Below are positions 34,259 through 45,940 of a DNA stretch of 64,000 nt, piece after piece; within the stretch, counting starts at the first letter, position 1; every line of letters starts with the position of its first letter. Made by a program: the position numbers and the translations under genes. This DNA comes from Maratus speciosus (lineage: Eukaryota; Arthropoda; Arachnida; Araneae; Salticidae), in NCBI GenBank assembly GCA_963932465.1, contig OZ010792.1:278797836-278861835 (forward strand), read 5' to 3'. Below the pieces are notes generated by a model, which was not told the DNA's origin, ran no database searches, and was given only the letters and a program-made list of their open reading frames with translations.

Positions 34259-34630
34259 GTGTCAAAAAAGGCCAACTGGCTATAAAAGATCATCAACGAA
34301 ATATTTTAAACTCTAAAATATAAAATAAAAAAAATAAAGAGTGCAATATATTTTAATACGTTTTAATCAATTAATAGTTTCATATTAATTAAACTGTATT
34401 TGTACCCTGAGAAATCAATTTATAAAGACTAAAAATATAATTTAAATATTGTTTCATTCTTTTTGTTTCCTGTTCCTTTATCTTAAAAAGGAAACAGGGA
34501 AATCATGTATATTTTTTAATAATTTCACTAGCTCACCTTTTCACCAAAGGGTAAAAAAAAAAGCAGGGAATTTTCCATAATCGAGTTCGGTAGGCACGCC
34601 AGTTAAATATATTGTAGCGGAAATTTTTTG

Positions 34631-34668
<38 letters not shown>
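34631..34668. repeat. Poly-A run, 38 nt
   Basis: Uninterrupted A run, not preceded by any recognisable retrotransposon. The surrounding 34259-34940 shows no gene. Confidence 0.85.
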
Positions 34669-34669
<1 letters not shown>

Positions 34670-34939
34670 AAGAATTGCAATCATGATATTAGGCGTGGTT
34701 TTCGAGAAAAACATTGAATGATCATAAAAGAGTGTGCTTAATTTTTTTTTGTACTTTATTTCTGAAAGCTTCACTGTATTTTCTAATATATTACACCCGG
34801 AACATTGAAATGTCCCCCCGGAAGGCTTGAGATTTTATGCTTTTAATGTACAAAAGTGCAATTTCCGTACCGGATCTCTGAAATTCCCGCCGCCTCACCC
34901 CCGGAGCGACGGAAATACCTTTAGGAGAAATTAAACACC

Positions 34940-36735
34940 CGTCTGAATTAAACACTGCATTCGTATAAAAGCTAACCTTCTTCCAAAAGTAACCAACATG
35001 GTTTTTATAATTTGTTACAAATTCTATTTGTTCCAAAGAAATTTTAATTCCACCATCAAAAGTTATTTCAATTGCGAAAATGCGTTCATATTAAAGCTCT
35101 TTTCTTACAAAAATAAGGAAAAATAATTAAAAAAAGTTTTTCTAAACAGTTTACTTGAAAACGAAATAAATAAAATAAAATATTAGCAAGAAATTTATCC
35201 CATTTAACTTGCAGAAAATGTGTGATTTTTTTTTTTTTTTTAATCTGTCCAATAAAAAAAATAATAATAATAATAATAATAACGCACAAAATACATTTTT
35301 TAAGGCTCATAATCCTTTTGATTACCTATTACTAATAAACGTACAAGCTTTAAAATATTTCAAATGTTAACAGGATTTTTAAAATTTATTAGAAATTCTA
35401 TTTATTCTAAAGAAGTTTTGATTCCGCTATCACAAGATAGTTTAATTGTATTCGTATAAAAACTTGTCTTCCTAGAAAAGTACCGGAAAAGAATCAGAAA
35501 AATTTATTTCGGTAATTTATTACAAATATTATTTATAGCATAAAAGATTTAACTACATTATCAAACGGTATTTCTATTGCGAAAATGCATCCGCATAAAA
35601 GCTAACCTTCTTATACAATTAGTCAAATAGAATCAGAAAACTTCCTCTGAACAGTTTGTCCAGTAACGAAGGAAATAGAATAAAATATTAGCAATAAATT
35701 TATTCTATTTAACTTCCAGAAAAGGTTTCAAATACGTCCAATAAAAAGGGTAAATGAAGCAGGCTTCAAAAAATCAAAATACACGACTGCTCATATTTTT
35801 AATTAGCTTTTACCAAGAAACATGCATGTTTTGAAATATTTTTCGCATTAACATGACTTTTATAACTTAATAGAAATTCTATCTGTGCCAAAGAAGTTTT
35901 AATTCCACCATCAACAATTGTTTCAATTGCGAAAATGCATTCATATTATAGCTAACCTTCTTACAAAAGCAACCAAAAAGAATAAGAAAAGTTTTATAAA
36001 CAGTTTATCTGAAAACGAAATAATAATTAAAAAAAAAAGCAATTTAACAAATTACAACGACCATTTGGAAAATGATTTTTTCGAATACTAAAATTTAAGA
36101 CATAAAAAATCGCACGGAGTTGATCATACATTACTTACGCCATGAATTAAACATTAACATTCCTGCACCCATCATGAACAAATTTTAAAAGAAATTTCAG
36201 TTTTACAATTTTCGGTACGGTAAATTTTTTAACTTCTACATTAAACATTAATATTCCTGAACCAATTTAAAATGAAATTTCATTCTTAAACTTTTAAACA
36301 TCCCACAACATTACTTTTTACACCGTCGTATAGAGAAAAGAATGTACTTTTAAATGCAATTTGTTTAAAAGCTGTATCTCAATTTGTTTCTGATTTTTTT
36401 TTTTTTTTGTAGTTTTTATTACTCTTTTGTCATAGTGGCAACAGAAGTATCCATCTCTGTTGAAAGTAAAGGGAAAATACAGATTACTGTATAGACCAAT
36501 CAGAAAACGAATAAAATGCGGGTTCAACTAATAAAACGCTTCAGATATGTTTTTGATTTCCTACCCTGACAGAGAACAATAACCATTTTTCCAAATGGTT
36601 AATAAAGTAAAACATTAGCAAGGAATGCATTCTATTTATCTTGCAGAAAATATTTGAAATCTTTTTATATCTCTACAATAAAAGAAAAGTAAATAAAGCA
36701 CAAAATGGGTTTTTTTTTTCTTCTTTAGACTGCTA

Positions 36736-36771
<36 letters not shown>

Positions 36772-38476
36772 CTATTACCAAGAAACTTACATGTTTTAAA
36801 ATATTTCAACTGTTAGCATGCTTTTTTAAAATGTATTGCAAATTCTATTTATACCAACAAAGTTTTAATTCCGCTGTCAAAAGATATTTTAATTGTATTC
36901 ATATAAAACTTGCCCTTTTTCAAAAGTAGCGAAAAAGAATCAGAAAAGTTTGTTTAAACAGATTATCCGAAAGCGAAATAAATAGAATACGGGCAATATG
37001 TTTGTTATATTTAGCTTGCGAAAATGTTTACAAAATGTCTATTAAAAAAGGTAAATAAAGCACAAAATACATTTTTTTTTTTAAGATTGAGAATTTTTTT
37101 TTATATTACCTATTACTAAGAGACATAGATGTTTTAAAATATTCCAACAGTTAGCATGCTTTTTAAAATTTATTACAAATTCTATTTATACCAACAAAGT
37201 TTTAATTCCGCTATCAAAAGATATTTTAATTGTATTCATATAAAACCTTCTTTCAAAAATAGCGAAAAAGAATCAGAAAAGTTTGTTTAAACAGATTATC
37301 CGAAAGCGAAATAAATAGCATATTGGCAATAAATTTGTTCTATTTAGCTTGCGAAAATGTTTACAAAATGTCTAATAAAAAAGGTAAATAAAGCACAAAA
37401 TACATTTTATTTTTAAATATTGCTAATTTTTTATATTACCTATTACCAAGAGACATACTGTTTTTTAAATATTCCAACTGTTAACATGCTTTTGTTGAAA
37501 CAGACTATCCGAAAGCGTAATAAATAGAATATTAGCAATAAATTTATTCTGTTTACCTTGCAAGAACGTTTAAAAAATGCCCAATAAAAAAAGTAAATAA
37601 ATACGAAATACAAAAATAAATAAAATAAATAAAAACAAGGATGCAACTTTTCTTAATTACCTATTACTCAATGTTTATCTAACACTAAAAGTTTATTACT
37701 CGGAAACAAAATAACTCAAATAAAACAAAGTATAGTTTATTCTATTTAGAAGAAAAAGGTTCAATTCTGTCAAATAAAAAGAAGGAAACAAAAAATGAAA
37801 TGCAAATTTTAAAAAAGACTACTAATTCAATTGACTATTACAAACAAAATACGTATTTAAAAATATTTTCACTGTTAACATGCTTATTTTAACTTATTAC
37901 AAATTTTATTTATGCAAAAAAGTTTTAATTTCGCCATCAAAAGTCATTTCAATTGCGGAAATGCATTTATATAAAACGTCACTTACAAAAATAGCGAAAA
38001 AGAAACAGAGGAATTTCTCTGAACAGATTTCGCCGAAAACGAAAGAAATAAAATAAAATATTGTTTTTTTTTTTTTTTTTTTTAGCTTGCAGAAAAATGC
38101 TTCAAATATCTCCAATAATAATAACAATAATAATAATAATATTAATATTAAATTCAGTCTAAAAAATGGTAAACTTTTTAATTACTTATTATTAAGAAAC
38201 ATTATTTCAACTGTCAACTTAATTATTTTAACTTAAAAAAAATTCCATTTATACCAAAGAAGTTTAAACTATACCATCAAACGATAATTCATTTGCGAGA
38301 ATGCATTCATATGAAATCTTACCCTTTTGTTAAAGTGGCGAAAAAGAATCAGAGAAATTTCTCTAAACAGATTTCTCCGAAAACAAAAAAAACAAATGAA
38401 ATATTGGTTTGGTTTTTTTTCTTTTTTCTTTTTTCTTTTCAATTTAGCTTGCAGAAAAATGTTTCAAAAATCCTCC

Positions 38477-38513
<37 letters not shown>

Positions 38514-38960
38514 TATGAAAAATAGTAAATCTTTAAATTACCTATTATTAAGAAACATTATATTTTTAAATATTCTAACTGTCAAAGTGCTTTATAACCT
38601 ATGCAAACTCTATTTAAACCAAAGAAGTTTAAACTATACTATCAAATATTAATTCAATTACGAAAATGCATTCAAAAAACTTAAATATCAAATTTTCCAA
38701 TAAATGAAAAATAAGTAAAGCATAAATTACAATTAAAAGTAAAACTGCTAAAATTATTATTTACCTCTCATAAAAAAACATACATATTTAAAAAAATTTA
38801 AAATATTAACATGTTTATTGTGAAGCGGAATTAATTTTAAACGGAGTCATATTTCATCAAAAGATATTTCAAACGTAAAAATCCATTCATAAAAATAATC
38901 TTACCTTCTTACAAAAACAGCGAAAAAGAACCAGAAAAGTTTCTCCCAAACAGTTTATCC
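34940..38960. repeat. Diverged ~350-bp tandem array
   Basis: A segment like AAGAAGTTTTAATTCCACC(A)TCAAAAG...TTGCGAAAATGCATTCATAT recurs near 35030, 35405, 35545, 35895, 36855, 37193, 37915, 38258, 38620 and 38843, mostly 340-365 bp apart. Units also share AACAGTTTATCCGAAA, AATATTAGCAATAAATTTAT, CTTGCAGAAAATG, CCAATAAAAAAGGTAAATAA and ATTACCTATTACCAAGAAAC. Copies differ by many substitutions and deletions. (AAT)n or (TTA)n microsatellites sit at equivalent places (35260-35281, 36735-36771, 38115-38150, 38477-38512). Repeat Q interrupts the array at 36030-36610. No gene. Confidence 0.7.
36030..36610. repeat. Dispersed repeat Q, copy 1
   Basis: Matches 59821-60735, including CAACGACCATTTGGAAAATG, AAAATCGCACGGAGTTGATC, the GGCAACAGAAGTATCCATCT segment and AATAACCATTTTTCCAAATG. 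A poly-T lies in the same place in both copies. A diverged relative is visible at about 52650-52830. Confidence 0.6.
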
Positions 38961-38965
38961 TATGC

Positions 38966-39120
38966 TCTTTATCACAAACTGTTGCTCTTGATCCCTCTGC
39001 ATCAGCAAATGATATCCAAAAAGCCGAACAACTTTGCCATCAGATGATTGCGCTACCAGATGGAAAAGAAGAAAAAAACGTATCAACGCACACACCAATA
39101 AGAGGGATTTTGTGCATATT
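38966..39120 (+). other. Short open segment, possible coding remnant
   Basis: One plus-strand frame stays open for about 50 codons and reads VALDPSASANDIQKAEQL followed by CHQMIALPDGKEEKN, which is less AT-driven than other chance ORFs nearby. No ATG, no clear splice sites and no family recognised. It ends inside a dispersed module. It could be an exon fragment or a transposon gene remnant, or chance. Confidence 0.2.
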
Positions 39121-39335
39121 GTGAGAGATACGCAAAAGGTCACTCACTCAAACTACTTTCTCTACGCGTCATGAATTTATTAATGCAATATCAGGTATTG
39201 GAAATTTTATACTTAAAATATTAATGATTTTTCATGAATAAAAAACTATGAAATTATATTTTCGGTTTTAGAGAAGAATTGCATGTTTAAAAAAATTAAC
39301 GTTGTGAGAAGAAACGTTAAGTTTTTATTTAAAGG

Positions 39336-39738
39336 GTACGTCCATTTGTTACTCTTGTGACCATCAGTGACCATAATTTTCATAAATACTTCCAATTACT
39401 TTAATACAAAATGTTATTAGGATAAAACCAGTTAAATGCCATTGTGTTCTACTCACATAAAATATATCTACTGTGTAAAAAAAAAAAAAAACACTCGTCT
39501 ATATATTAAATCAAATTTTTGTTACTCTGGTCACAAGAATAAAAAAATAAAAAATTATTTGTAAAATGTTGACAAGTAAAATACTTTTTGTTACAAATCA
39601 GATATATTTTATGTGAGTAGAACACAGTGGTATTTAACTGGTTATATCCATTTTATCCTAATTATATTTTGTAGGAAGTATTTATGAAAATTCACTCTGC
39701 ATGCCACAAGAGTAACGAATGGACGTATCCTTAAACAT
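39336..39738. mobile_element. Fold-back element with inverted termini
   Basis: The left end AAGGGTACGTCCATTTGTTA and right end TAACGAATGGACGTATCCTT are inverted, and pairing continues inward (AGTGTTCTACTCACATAAAATATAT-type sequence opposite its complement near 39600-39625). About 400 bp. TTAA-like bases lie at both borders, but I cannot fix the target duplication. Confidence 0.55.
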
Positions 39739-39989
39739 TACAGTATCATAGTTGCCAACTCTTACGCTTTTTTTCTCACCACTAAAATTTAATAGCAAAT
39801 ATTGTCTTATTTTATCTACGAAACCTACCCATTAAATTAGGCAAAAATTTCTGTTAAGTTTTAGCGGTAACAAAAAAGCGTAAAAGGGCAGCTATGCAGT
39901 ATGTTATCTTTTAAGTTGCAAAGAAATTTATTTAACGGTAACCGTAGGTAGTTTAGAAATGGCGCACTGTAAAAAAAAAAAAAAAAAAA

Positions 39990-40705
39990 AAGACAAATGT
40001 TTCTTAATCTAGAAAAATATAATATAAACAAGGATGAAAATATACAACATCTTCTGGATTCTAACTACACCGTTCCTTGACTTAAACGTTCCTTATCTTT
40101 AGAAATCTCAGAAACCTATATATTTTCAATATTTAAAGAAGCATTTGTAAAAACAAAGTTTCTTTTGCTGCCACAGATTTTCGGAAACATTTTCGAGTAG
40201 TTTTTATTGTTTGTAAATCTGTTTTCTTAACCCAAAATATCCGTTTTTCTTATGCGATAAATTGTCACGGAAACATTTTCATGTACAACAGACATGTTTT
40301 AATCTGTATAAAAGTCAAATGTTTCTCAATCTAGAACAGGGGTCGTACGGGTACCGTTATTTTCAAGGCGAAATATCAGTATTTCCCGATTAAAAAAAAA
40401 TAATAATAAAGTTGAAACGCATGAAATTTCTCCGTATTTCAGGAGAGATTATCCATAACAAAATACTGATATCGAAGAATTTTCTGGTTTGGAAATTCCA
40501 GGAGCCGTACGAACCCTGTAGAACATAACCACGAACTAAAATATACAAGAACCTCTACAGAGAAGACGTTCCTAAAGACGCTCTTTATTTTTAGAAACCT
40601 CAAAAACCAATATATTTTCGAGATGTAAATAAGCATTTATAAAAACAAAGTTTTTTTTGCTACTACTGATTTTCGGAAATGTTTTCTACTACTTTTTATA
40701 GTGTA
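39990..40705. repeat. Tandem duplication of ~320-bp unit
   Basis: AAATGTTTCTTAATCTAGA (40000) and AAATGTTTCTCAATCTAGA (40318) start two direct copies that share CTTTAGAAATCTCAGAAACC, TATATTTTC, AAAACAAAGTTT and GATTTTCGGAAA. The second copy contains the MITE at 40337-40518. Related sequence near 43610-43780 and 44730-44930 is in the opposite orientation. Confidence 0.55.
40337..40518. mobile_element. hAT-like MITE
   Basis: 182 bp with TIRs CAGGGGTCGTACGG / CCGTACGAACCCTG (one mismatch). TAGAA lies immediately outside both ends (40332-40336 and 40519-40523). The CAGGG terminus resembles hAT elements, which normally duplicate 8 bp, so the class is uncertain. The related tandem unit at 39990 lacks this insert, which confirms the boundaries. 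Confidence 0.65.
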
Positions 40706-41606
40706 CTAGGTAAAGTACTCGGCGTTGCCCAGAATTTTAAGAATGTTTGTTTTGGAAAATCAATTTCAACATTAAACATACAGTATAACACAAACAAAGA
40801 GAAAGCAATAAAGCTATCTTTATTTCAGTTCTTCACTAAGAATGAGCTCTAGGGGCTTAAAACTTTGTGGAAATTTTAATATACACGCATACACACACGC
40901 ATATATGTGGAATATATTTAAAAATGGCGAAAACAAATTCAGTGAACCCTAAAAAATTAAAATATGCCAATATTTCCATAATCGGGTTTTTATCATGTTT
41001 CAATATGTTTTTTTAAACTCATATGACGTTATATATTCACCTGCTGATGTCCACTATATTTACCGAGGCTAATGAAAAAGAAAGGCTGTCGAGGTGCTTT
41101 ACACGTAACTTTTTGTTACAGACCGCTGGAATCACGTGATGCTCGAATGCACCAATGCAGATGTACGAAAAGAGCATGACGTCACTCTAGTGGTCTGTAA
41201 AAAAAGATATGAGGAATGCACTGCAGTAGCCTGTCTTTTTCGTTAGCCTCGATATTTCCAATATGACGTAATATTCACTTTTTTTAAAATTCATCAAACT
41301 ATTTATTTCATTTTCATTTTTCATGTGGAAATCTTGGAATAGAAAAGCAATTGTTGTCGTAAGAATTTTACTGTGGATTTTAACTGTTGGCAACGAAAAA
41401 TGTTTTTTGATAAAAAATTGCAATTAAATTGGTGGCTTTTTATTAATTAAAAATTAACTATAAATTATTTTGATTCCAAATTACTTTAGTTTCCTCGGCC
41501 GTGTTTTAATGAACATGTACGTAACATTTTACAATTCTGGCTTCCAAACTGTGGATTTGTATATAATTACAGACAGACAGATAAATTTTCATTTTTATAT
41601 ATTAGA
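40706..41606 (-). mobile_element. Helitron-like family H, copy 1
   Basis: On the minus strand it starts A|TCTAATATATAAAAATG, then CTGTCTGTCTG, and ends GGGCAACGCCGAGTACTTTA CCTAG|T at 40706. TC start, CTAG end and A/T flanks fit a Helitron. 901 bp including the MITE at 41062-41252. No ORF of note. Confidence 0.65.
41062..41252. mobile_element. Palindromic MITE inside Helitron copy H1
   Basis: 191 bp with ends ACCGAGGCTAATGAAAAAGA and its mirror (TCTTTTTCGTTAGCCTCGA). Arms continue through TTACAGACC. TATTT occurs at both borders (41057-41061, 41253-41257). Other copies of family H lack this insert at the same point, which supports the limits. Confidence 0.7.
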
Positions 41607-41661
41607 TTAATCAGATTTCTTATTCTGAAATATAGGTTTTTCGGATTCTATTCATTCTTCA

Positions 41662-42172
41662 CCCTTAAATGCCTGATTTTTCAAAAATCATTGAAATAAT
41701 GTTTTTAGGCTTTCATTTTATAAATAAATCATGGGAAAAATACTTAAAAAAATCATATTTTGTTTTAAGTATGGTTTACGACTAAAAAACAGATTGTTAC
41801 TAATCGGCAATACTGGTCTTTAATTGAAAAAATAATTTTCCTTGATAAAATTCTATACTATTAAATACACAAGCATTTTAGGAACTATAATAAGAAATAA
41901 ATTTTACTTGCTCACTGCTGAACAAAATAGGGTATTTCGCAAGCTTTCAAACAAAACCAAAAAGAACAAGTAGCAATAATTGAAAAAATAAATCTATCTT
42001 TATTCTTAAACAGCACAAGTGTTGCCATCTACATGTTGAAAATAAATTTAATAATATTTTCAGAATATATTTTATTGGCAACATTAGGCATTATAGCTTC
42101 AATATCATTCTAATAGTATTTTAGAGCCTAAATTGGGTATGTTGCCGAAAAGCAACACCCGACATTTAAGGT
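41662..42172. mobile_element. piggyBac-like MITE, copy 2
   Basis: Matches 5893-6402 over its length. The left border reads TTCA in place of TTAA, and the right TTAA is at 42173-42176. TIRs have a few substitutions (CCCTTAAATGCCTG / CGACATTTAAGG). Likely older or less constrained than copy 1. Confidence 0.75.
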
Positions 42173-42430
42173 TTAAGTAAACATTTTCATGTTCAACAAA
42201 CATATTTTTATAGACAAACAAGATACATTAATAGCATTAACTTTAAAATTAACTTTAACTTTAAAATTAATATTATTTTTTCCCTCTCTCTTGTATAAAT
42301 TCAATTACGCAGCTGAATACATACTTCATTCTGAATGTATATCATCCTAAACACCGATATTTCGGTGGTTTGGGAAAACTAATTAATATAGTTTAAAAAC
42401 TACTGGGACACGTTTCCGAAAATTTGAAAC

Positions 42431-43560
42431 TTTAATTATTAAAGGTGCATATATATTAATGCAGACTTGAACAAAATTAATACAGTAACCCAACAGAAGT
42501 GAAAAATTAGCCGGGGCCAGGATTCGAACCTGGCTCCACAGCGTACCGTGCTGTTGCTTTTACCACTAATCTACCCTGGCCGATATCCTAGCCCGGCAAT
42601 TTCTCACTAATAAACCATATTGAGGAACCGCACGGCATATGATAACGGAAAATACTATGAACAATTTTTAATATTCCATCGATCCACAATATATACGATC
42701 CACAATATATATGCCGATGACGTTCCCCAACATGGTTTATTAGTGAGAAATTACCGGGCTAGGATATCGGCCAGAGTAGATTACACTGCAAGTCTTTAAA
42801 CACTTTTCAGAACACTTTTTAGAACACTTATTTTGTCACCTTTTTTAGAACACTTTGAAGCACACTTTTTGGAACAGTTTTTAGAATACTTTTGAGAACA
42901 CTTTTGGAACACATTTGAGAATACTTTTTGGAACACCCTCACCCTCACCACCCCCCCACACACATGACCCTATTATTTTTGTCCTCTTTATTTTCACGAA
43001 TTTATGAGCCTTAAAAGAAATAATCACTATATACATGCATGCATCCAAAAAATAAAAATAATAGCAATAATAATAATCATAATAAATAACATTTTAAGTT
43101 ACCCAAACTTATTTTGAAACACTGATTCCGCACTGATTGCGATCAAGACTCCTTATGATCCTCGTCATTGTAACAAAGAAAGCGATGATTTCGCAAGTGT
43201 GCCCAAATGTATTCTCAATCTGTTCTCAAATGTGTTCCCAAGTTTAGATCCTGAGCAGAATACTTTTGGTACACTTTCGGAACACTGTCGGAACACTTTC
43301 TTTAAAGCTAAACACATTCGGAACACATTTCAACACACATTAAGGTAACTGGAACACTTTTTTTAATCAAAGTGTTCCAAATGTGCTCTCAATGTGTGCT
43401 GGGAATTTGCAGTGTAGTGGTAAAGCAACAGCACGGTACGCTGTGGACCCAGGTTCGAATCCTGGCCCTGGCTAATTTTTCACTCCTGTTGGGTTATTGT
43501 ATTAAGCGTGTTCATGTTCAAGTCTGTCTTAATATATATATATGTACCTTTAATAATTAA
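42431..43560. mobile_element. Palindromic element with tRNA-like domain in each arm (II)
   Basis: The left arm (42431-42640) is mirrored by the right arm (42706-42783 plus 43415-43560, split by a later MITE), about 90% alike by eye. Each arm holds an outward-pointing tRNA-like domain: minus strand at about 42510-42582, plus strand from about 42770 across the insertion to 43475. Cloverleaf parts are good. Acceptor GCCAGGG pairs with CCCCGGC at 6 of 7, the T arm CCAGG-TTCGAAT-CCTGG is perfect, and the anticodon stem ACAGC/GCTGT encloses loop ACGGTAC (GGT in anticodon position, but C at position 33). A T5 Pol III terminator (AATTTTTCAC) follows the right-arm domain. Confidence 0.7.
42784..43414. 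mobile_element. TA-flanked MITE inserted in a tRNA-like domain
   Basis: 631 bp with TIRs CACTGCAA / TTGCAGTG and TA at both borders (42782-42783, 43415-43416). The intact left arm of the host element shows the unbroken target GTAGATTAGTGG, so the insertion and its TA duplication are certain. The interior near both ends carries degenerate GAACACTTTT-type short repeats (42806-42940 and about 43255-43350). Tc1/mariner-type target. No transposase. Confidence 0.8.
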
Positions 43561-43947
43561 ATAAATACATTCAGACGTTAATTTATGTGTGTGCTTTAAT
43601 TTGAGTCTTTTGTTTTTACATATACTTCTTTAAATATGGAAAATATGTTGGTTTCTGAGATTTATAATTATCAAAAATAATTTTTGGAGTCGTGGGTAAC
43701 TCAAAAGTGGTTATTGTACATTTTCGTTTGTGGTTATATATTATATTTTCATAGATTAAGATATATTTGTCCTTTTTTTACAGTGTACAGACAAAAACGT
43801 GATAAATTAACAGGATTAACTTTGACATTAAAATTAATATTATTTTGTTACTATCTCATCTATAAATGAAATTACGCGGCTGAAAAAGTTTAATTGAGTA
43901 TTAATGAAATCCTAAAAACTGATAGTCCCGTTTGAAAAACTTATTAA

Positions 43948-44714
43948 TCTAATATATAAAGATGAAAATTTGTCTGTCTGTAATTCTATACAAATCCACA
44001 GTTTGGAATCCAGAATTGTGAAATGTTACGTCCATGTGTATTACAGCACGACAGAGGCAAGTAAAGTAATCCGGAATCGAAATAATTTATAGTTAATTTT
44101 TAATTAATAAATAACCACCAATTTAACAGCAATTTCCTATCAAATTTAAACATTTTCCGTTATAGTAATTTCCAACAGTTAAAAATTCACAACAAAATTC
44201 TTATCACAACAATTACTTTTCTGTTGCAAGATTTCCACGTGAAAAATGAAAATGAAGGAATAGTTTGACGTATTTTTTTTTAAAAGTGAATATTATATCA
44301 TAACTTTTCGATTGCAATATTTTCATGTGAAAAATTAAAATGAAATAAATAGCTTGACGAATTTTTAAAAAAGTGAATATTGCGCCATACTGGAAATATA
44401 ATGGACGTTCCTAGGTGAATATATAACATCATATGAGTTTGAAAAAACTTATCGAAGCATGATAAAAACCCGATTGTGGAAATACTGGCCTATTGTAACA
44501 TTATTGCTCCTATGATGAATGGAAATATGCTCATTTATAGCTGTATTCTTTTGCGTCTGTTATATAAATTTGTGCATTTTTATATCGGGTTTTCATTTGA
44601 TTCATGTTTATGACACTTCGACAGCTTTTTTTTATTGTTTGTTTCATACTGCATGTTTAATTCTGAAATTGAATCTTTAAACAAACATTCGTAAATTCCG
44701 CGTACTTTAGCTAG
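43948..44714 (+). mobile_element. Helitron-like family H, copy 2
   Basis: 767 bp from A|TCTAATATATAAAGATG, through CTGTCTGTAATTCTATACAA, to GTACTTTAGCTAG|T. The interior matches H1 in reverse orientation. Its 3' hairpin is degraded (AAATTCCGCGTACTTTAG). Confidence 0.65.
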
Positions 44715-45149
44715 TAAACTATAAAAGGCACTCGGAAACTTTTCCAAAAAAAAAAATCATAAATGATTCCTTAAATCTAGAAAATATATTGGTTTCAGAG
44801 GTTTATAATGATAAAAAAAAATGCTTTTCGGAATCATGGGTAACTCGGAAAAGGTTATTATATAATTTCGTTAATGGCTATATTACATTTAACTAGATTA
44901 AGAAATATTTGTCTTTTTTTAACAGTACACTCTTCCAGAATTTAAATGACAATTTTAGAGATACTCAAACATGTTGGACTTTTGACTTGTATTACTCCTA
45001 CCGAAACAGACGATATAATGAAACTGAAACAAATTTTATTCTTAGATTTTTCACATACATAATCAGAAAATAAAACGTGTACCGTATAAAATATACTTTA
45101 ATTATATAATAAAATTAGTGTATTATACAATATTTACTGTTCTATTATT

Positions 45150-45900
45150 CTACTCACACCAATAAGAGCGATGTTGTATGCGTATTGCTAGTGTTACGCA
45201 AAAGTTTCTCTGCCCTTCTTAAACTTATTAATGCAATATGAAATATAGAAAGATTTAAAAATTGTATAATCAATTTTTTTAAATATTTTTTCACAATATT
45301 ATAAAAATATACTTTTTAAAATATAATATATTACATATTTTATTATAATTTTAACATTTCCATATTCTTCTTCTATTCTATTTTTACAGTTTCCATATTC
45401 TATCTCTATTCGTCTATTCTTCTATTTTATTTTTAATATTTCCATATTCTACATCTATTCTTCTATTATAATTTTAATATTTTATTTCTTCTTATATTTC
45501 TTTGTCCAGCAATACGAGTGATTATGTAGGTAATGCGGTAATTACGCAAAAGATCACTCACTCAAAAGTTTCTTTACGCTTCATTGAATTCTTCATGCAA
45601 TATCAGATGTTGAAAGACGGTAAAACTTAAAAGAATCAATGAATGTTGTGTTATTTTTTTTTTTCGCGAATTCAAAACTTTGAAAGCCCGTGTTGAAGCT
45701 TGATGAAATTTTACTTCATTATTTTTCACGATAGGTATAATAAAAATATTCTTTAAAAAATATTATATAACAAATGTATTATATTACATTTTTCGCACAC
45801 TAATATGAAGGATTGTGTATATGTTGCAAGAGTTACGTGAAAGATCACTCAAAAGTTTTTCACCTCTGTATGAATTAAGGTAATATCAGATACTCAAAGT
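45150..45900. repeat. Dispersed 110-bp module, three copies here
   Basis: CACACCAATAAGAGCGATG (45158), CCAGCAATACGAGTGATTAT (45507) and CACACTAATATGAAGGATTG (45795) start diverged copies that share TACGCAAAAG(A/G)TCACTCACTCAAA and AATGCAATATCAGAT. Further copies lie at about 39085 and 52005. A minisatellite of TTTCCATATTCT..CTTCTATT units (about 45356-45485) lies between the first two. No gene. Confidence 0.5.
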
Positions 45901-45940
45901 CTGGATTTTTTTTTTTAAATTAGCTATCAATGTTATACTA

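Noticed and set aside
42500..42582. Functional tRNA-Thr (GGT) gene
   Set aside because: The anticodon loop has C at position 33, one acceptor mismatch, and the domain lies in the arm of a repeated palindrome.
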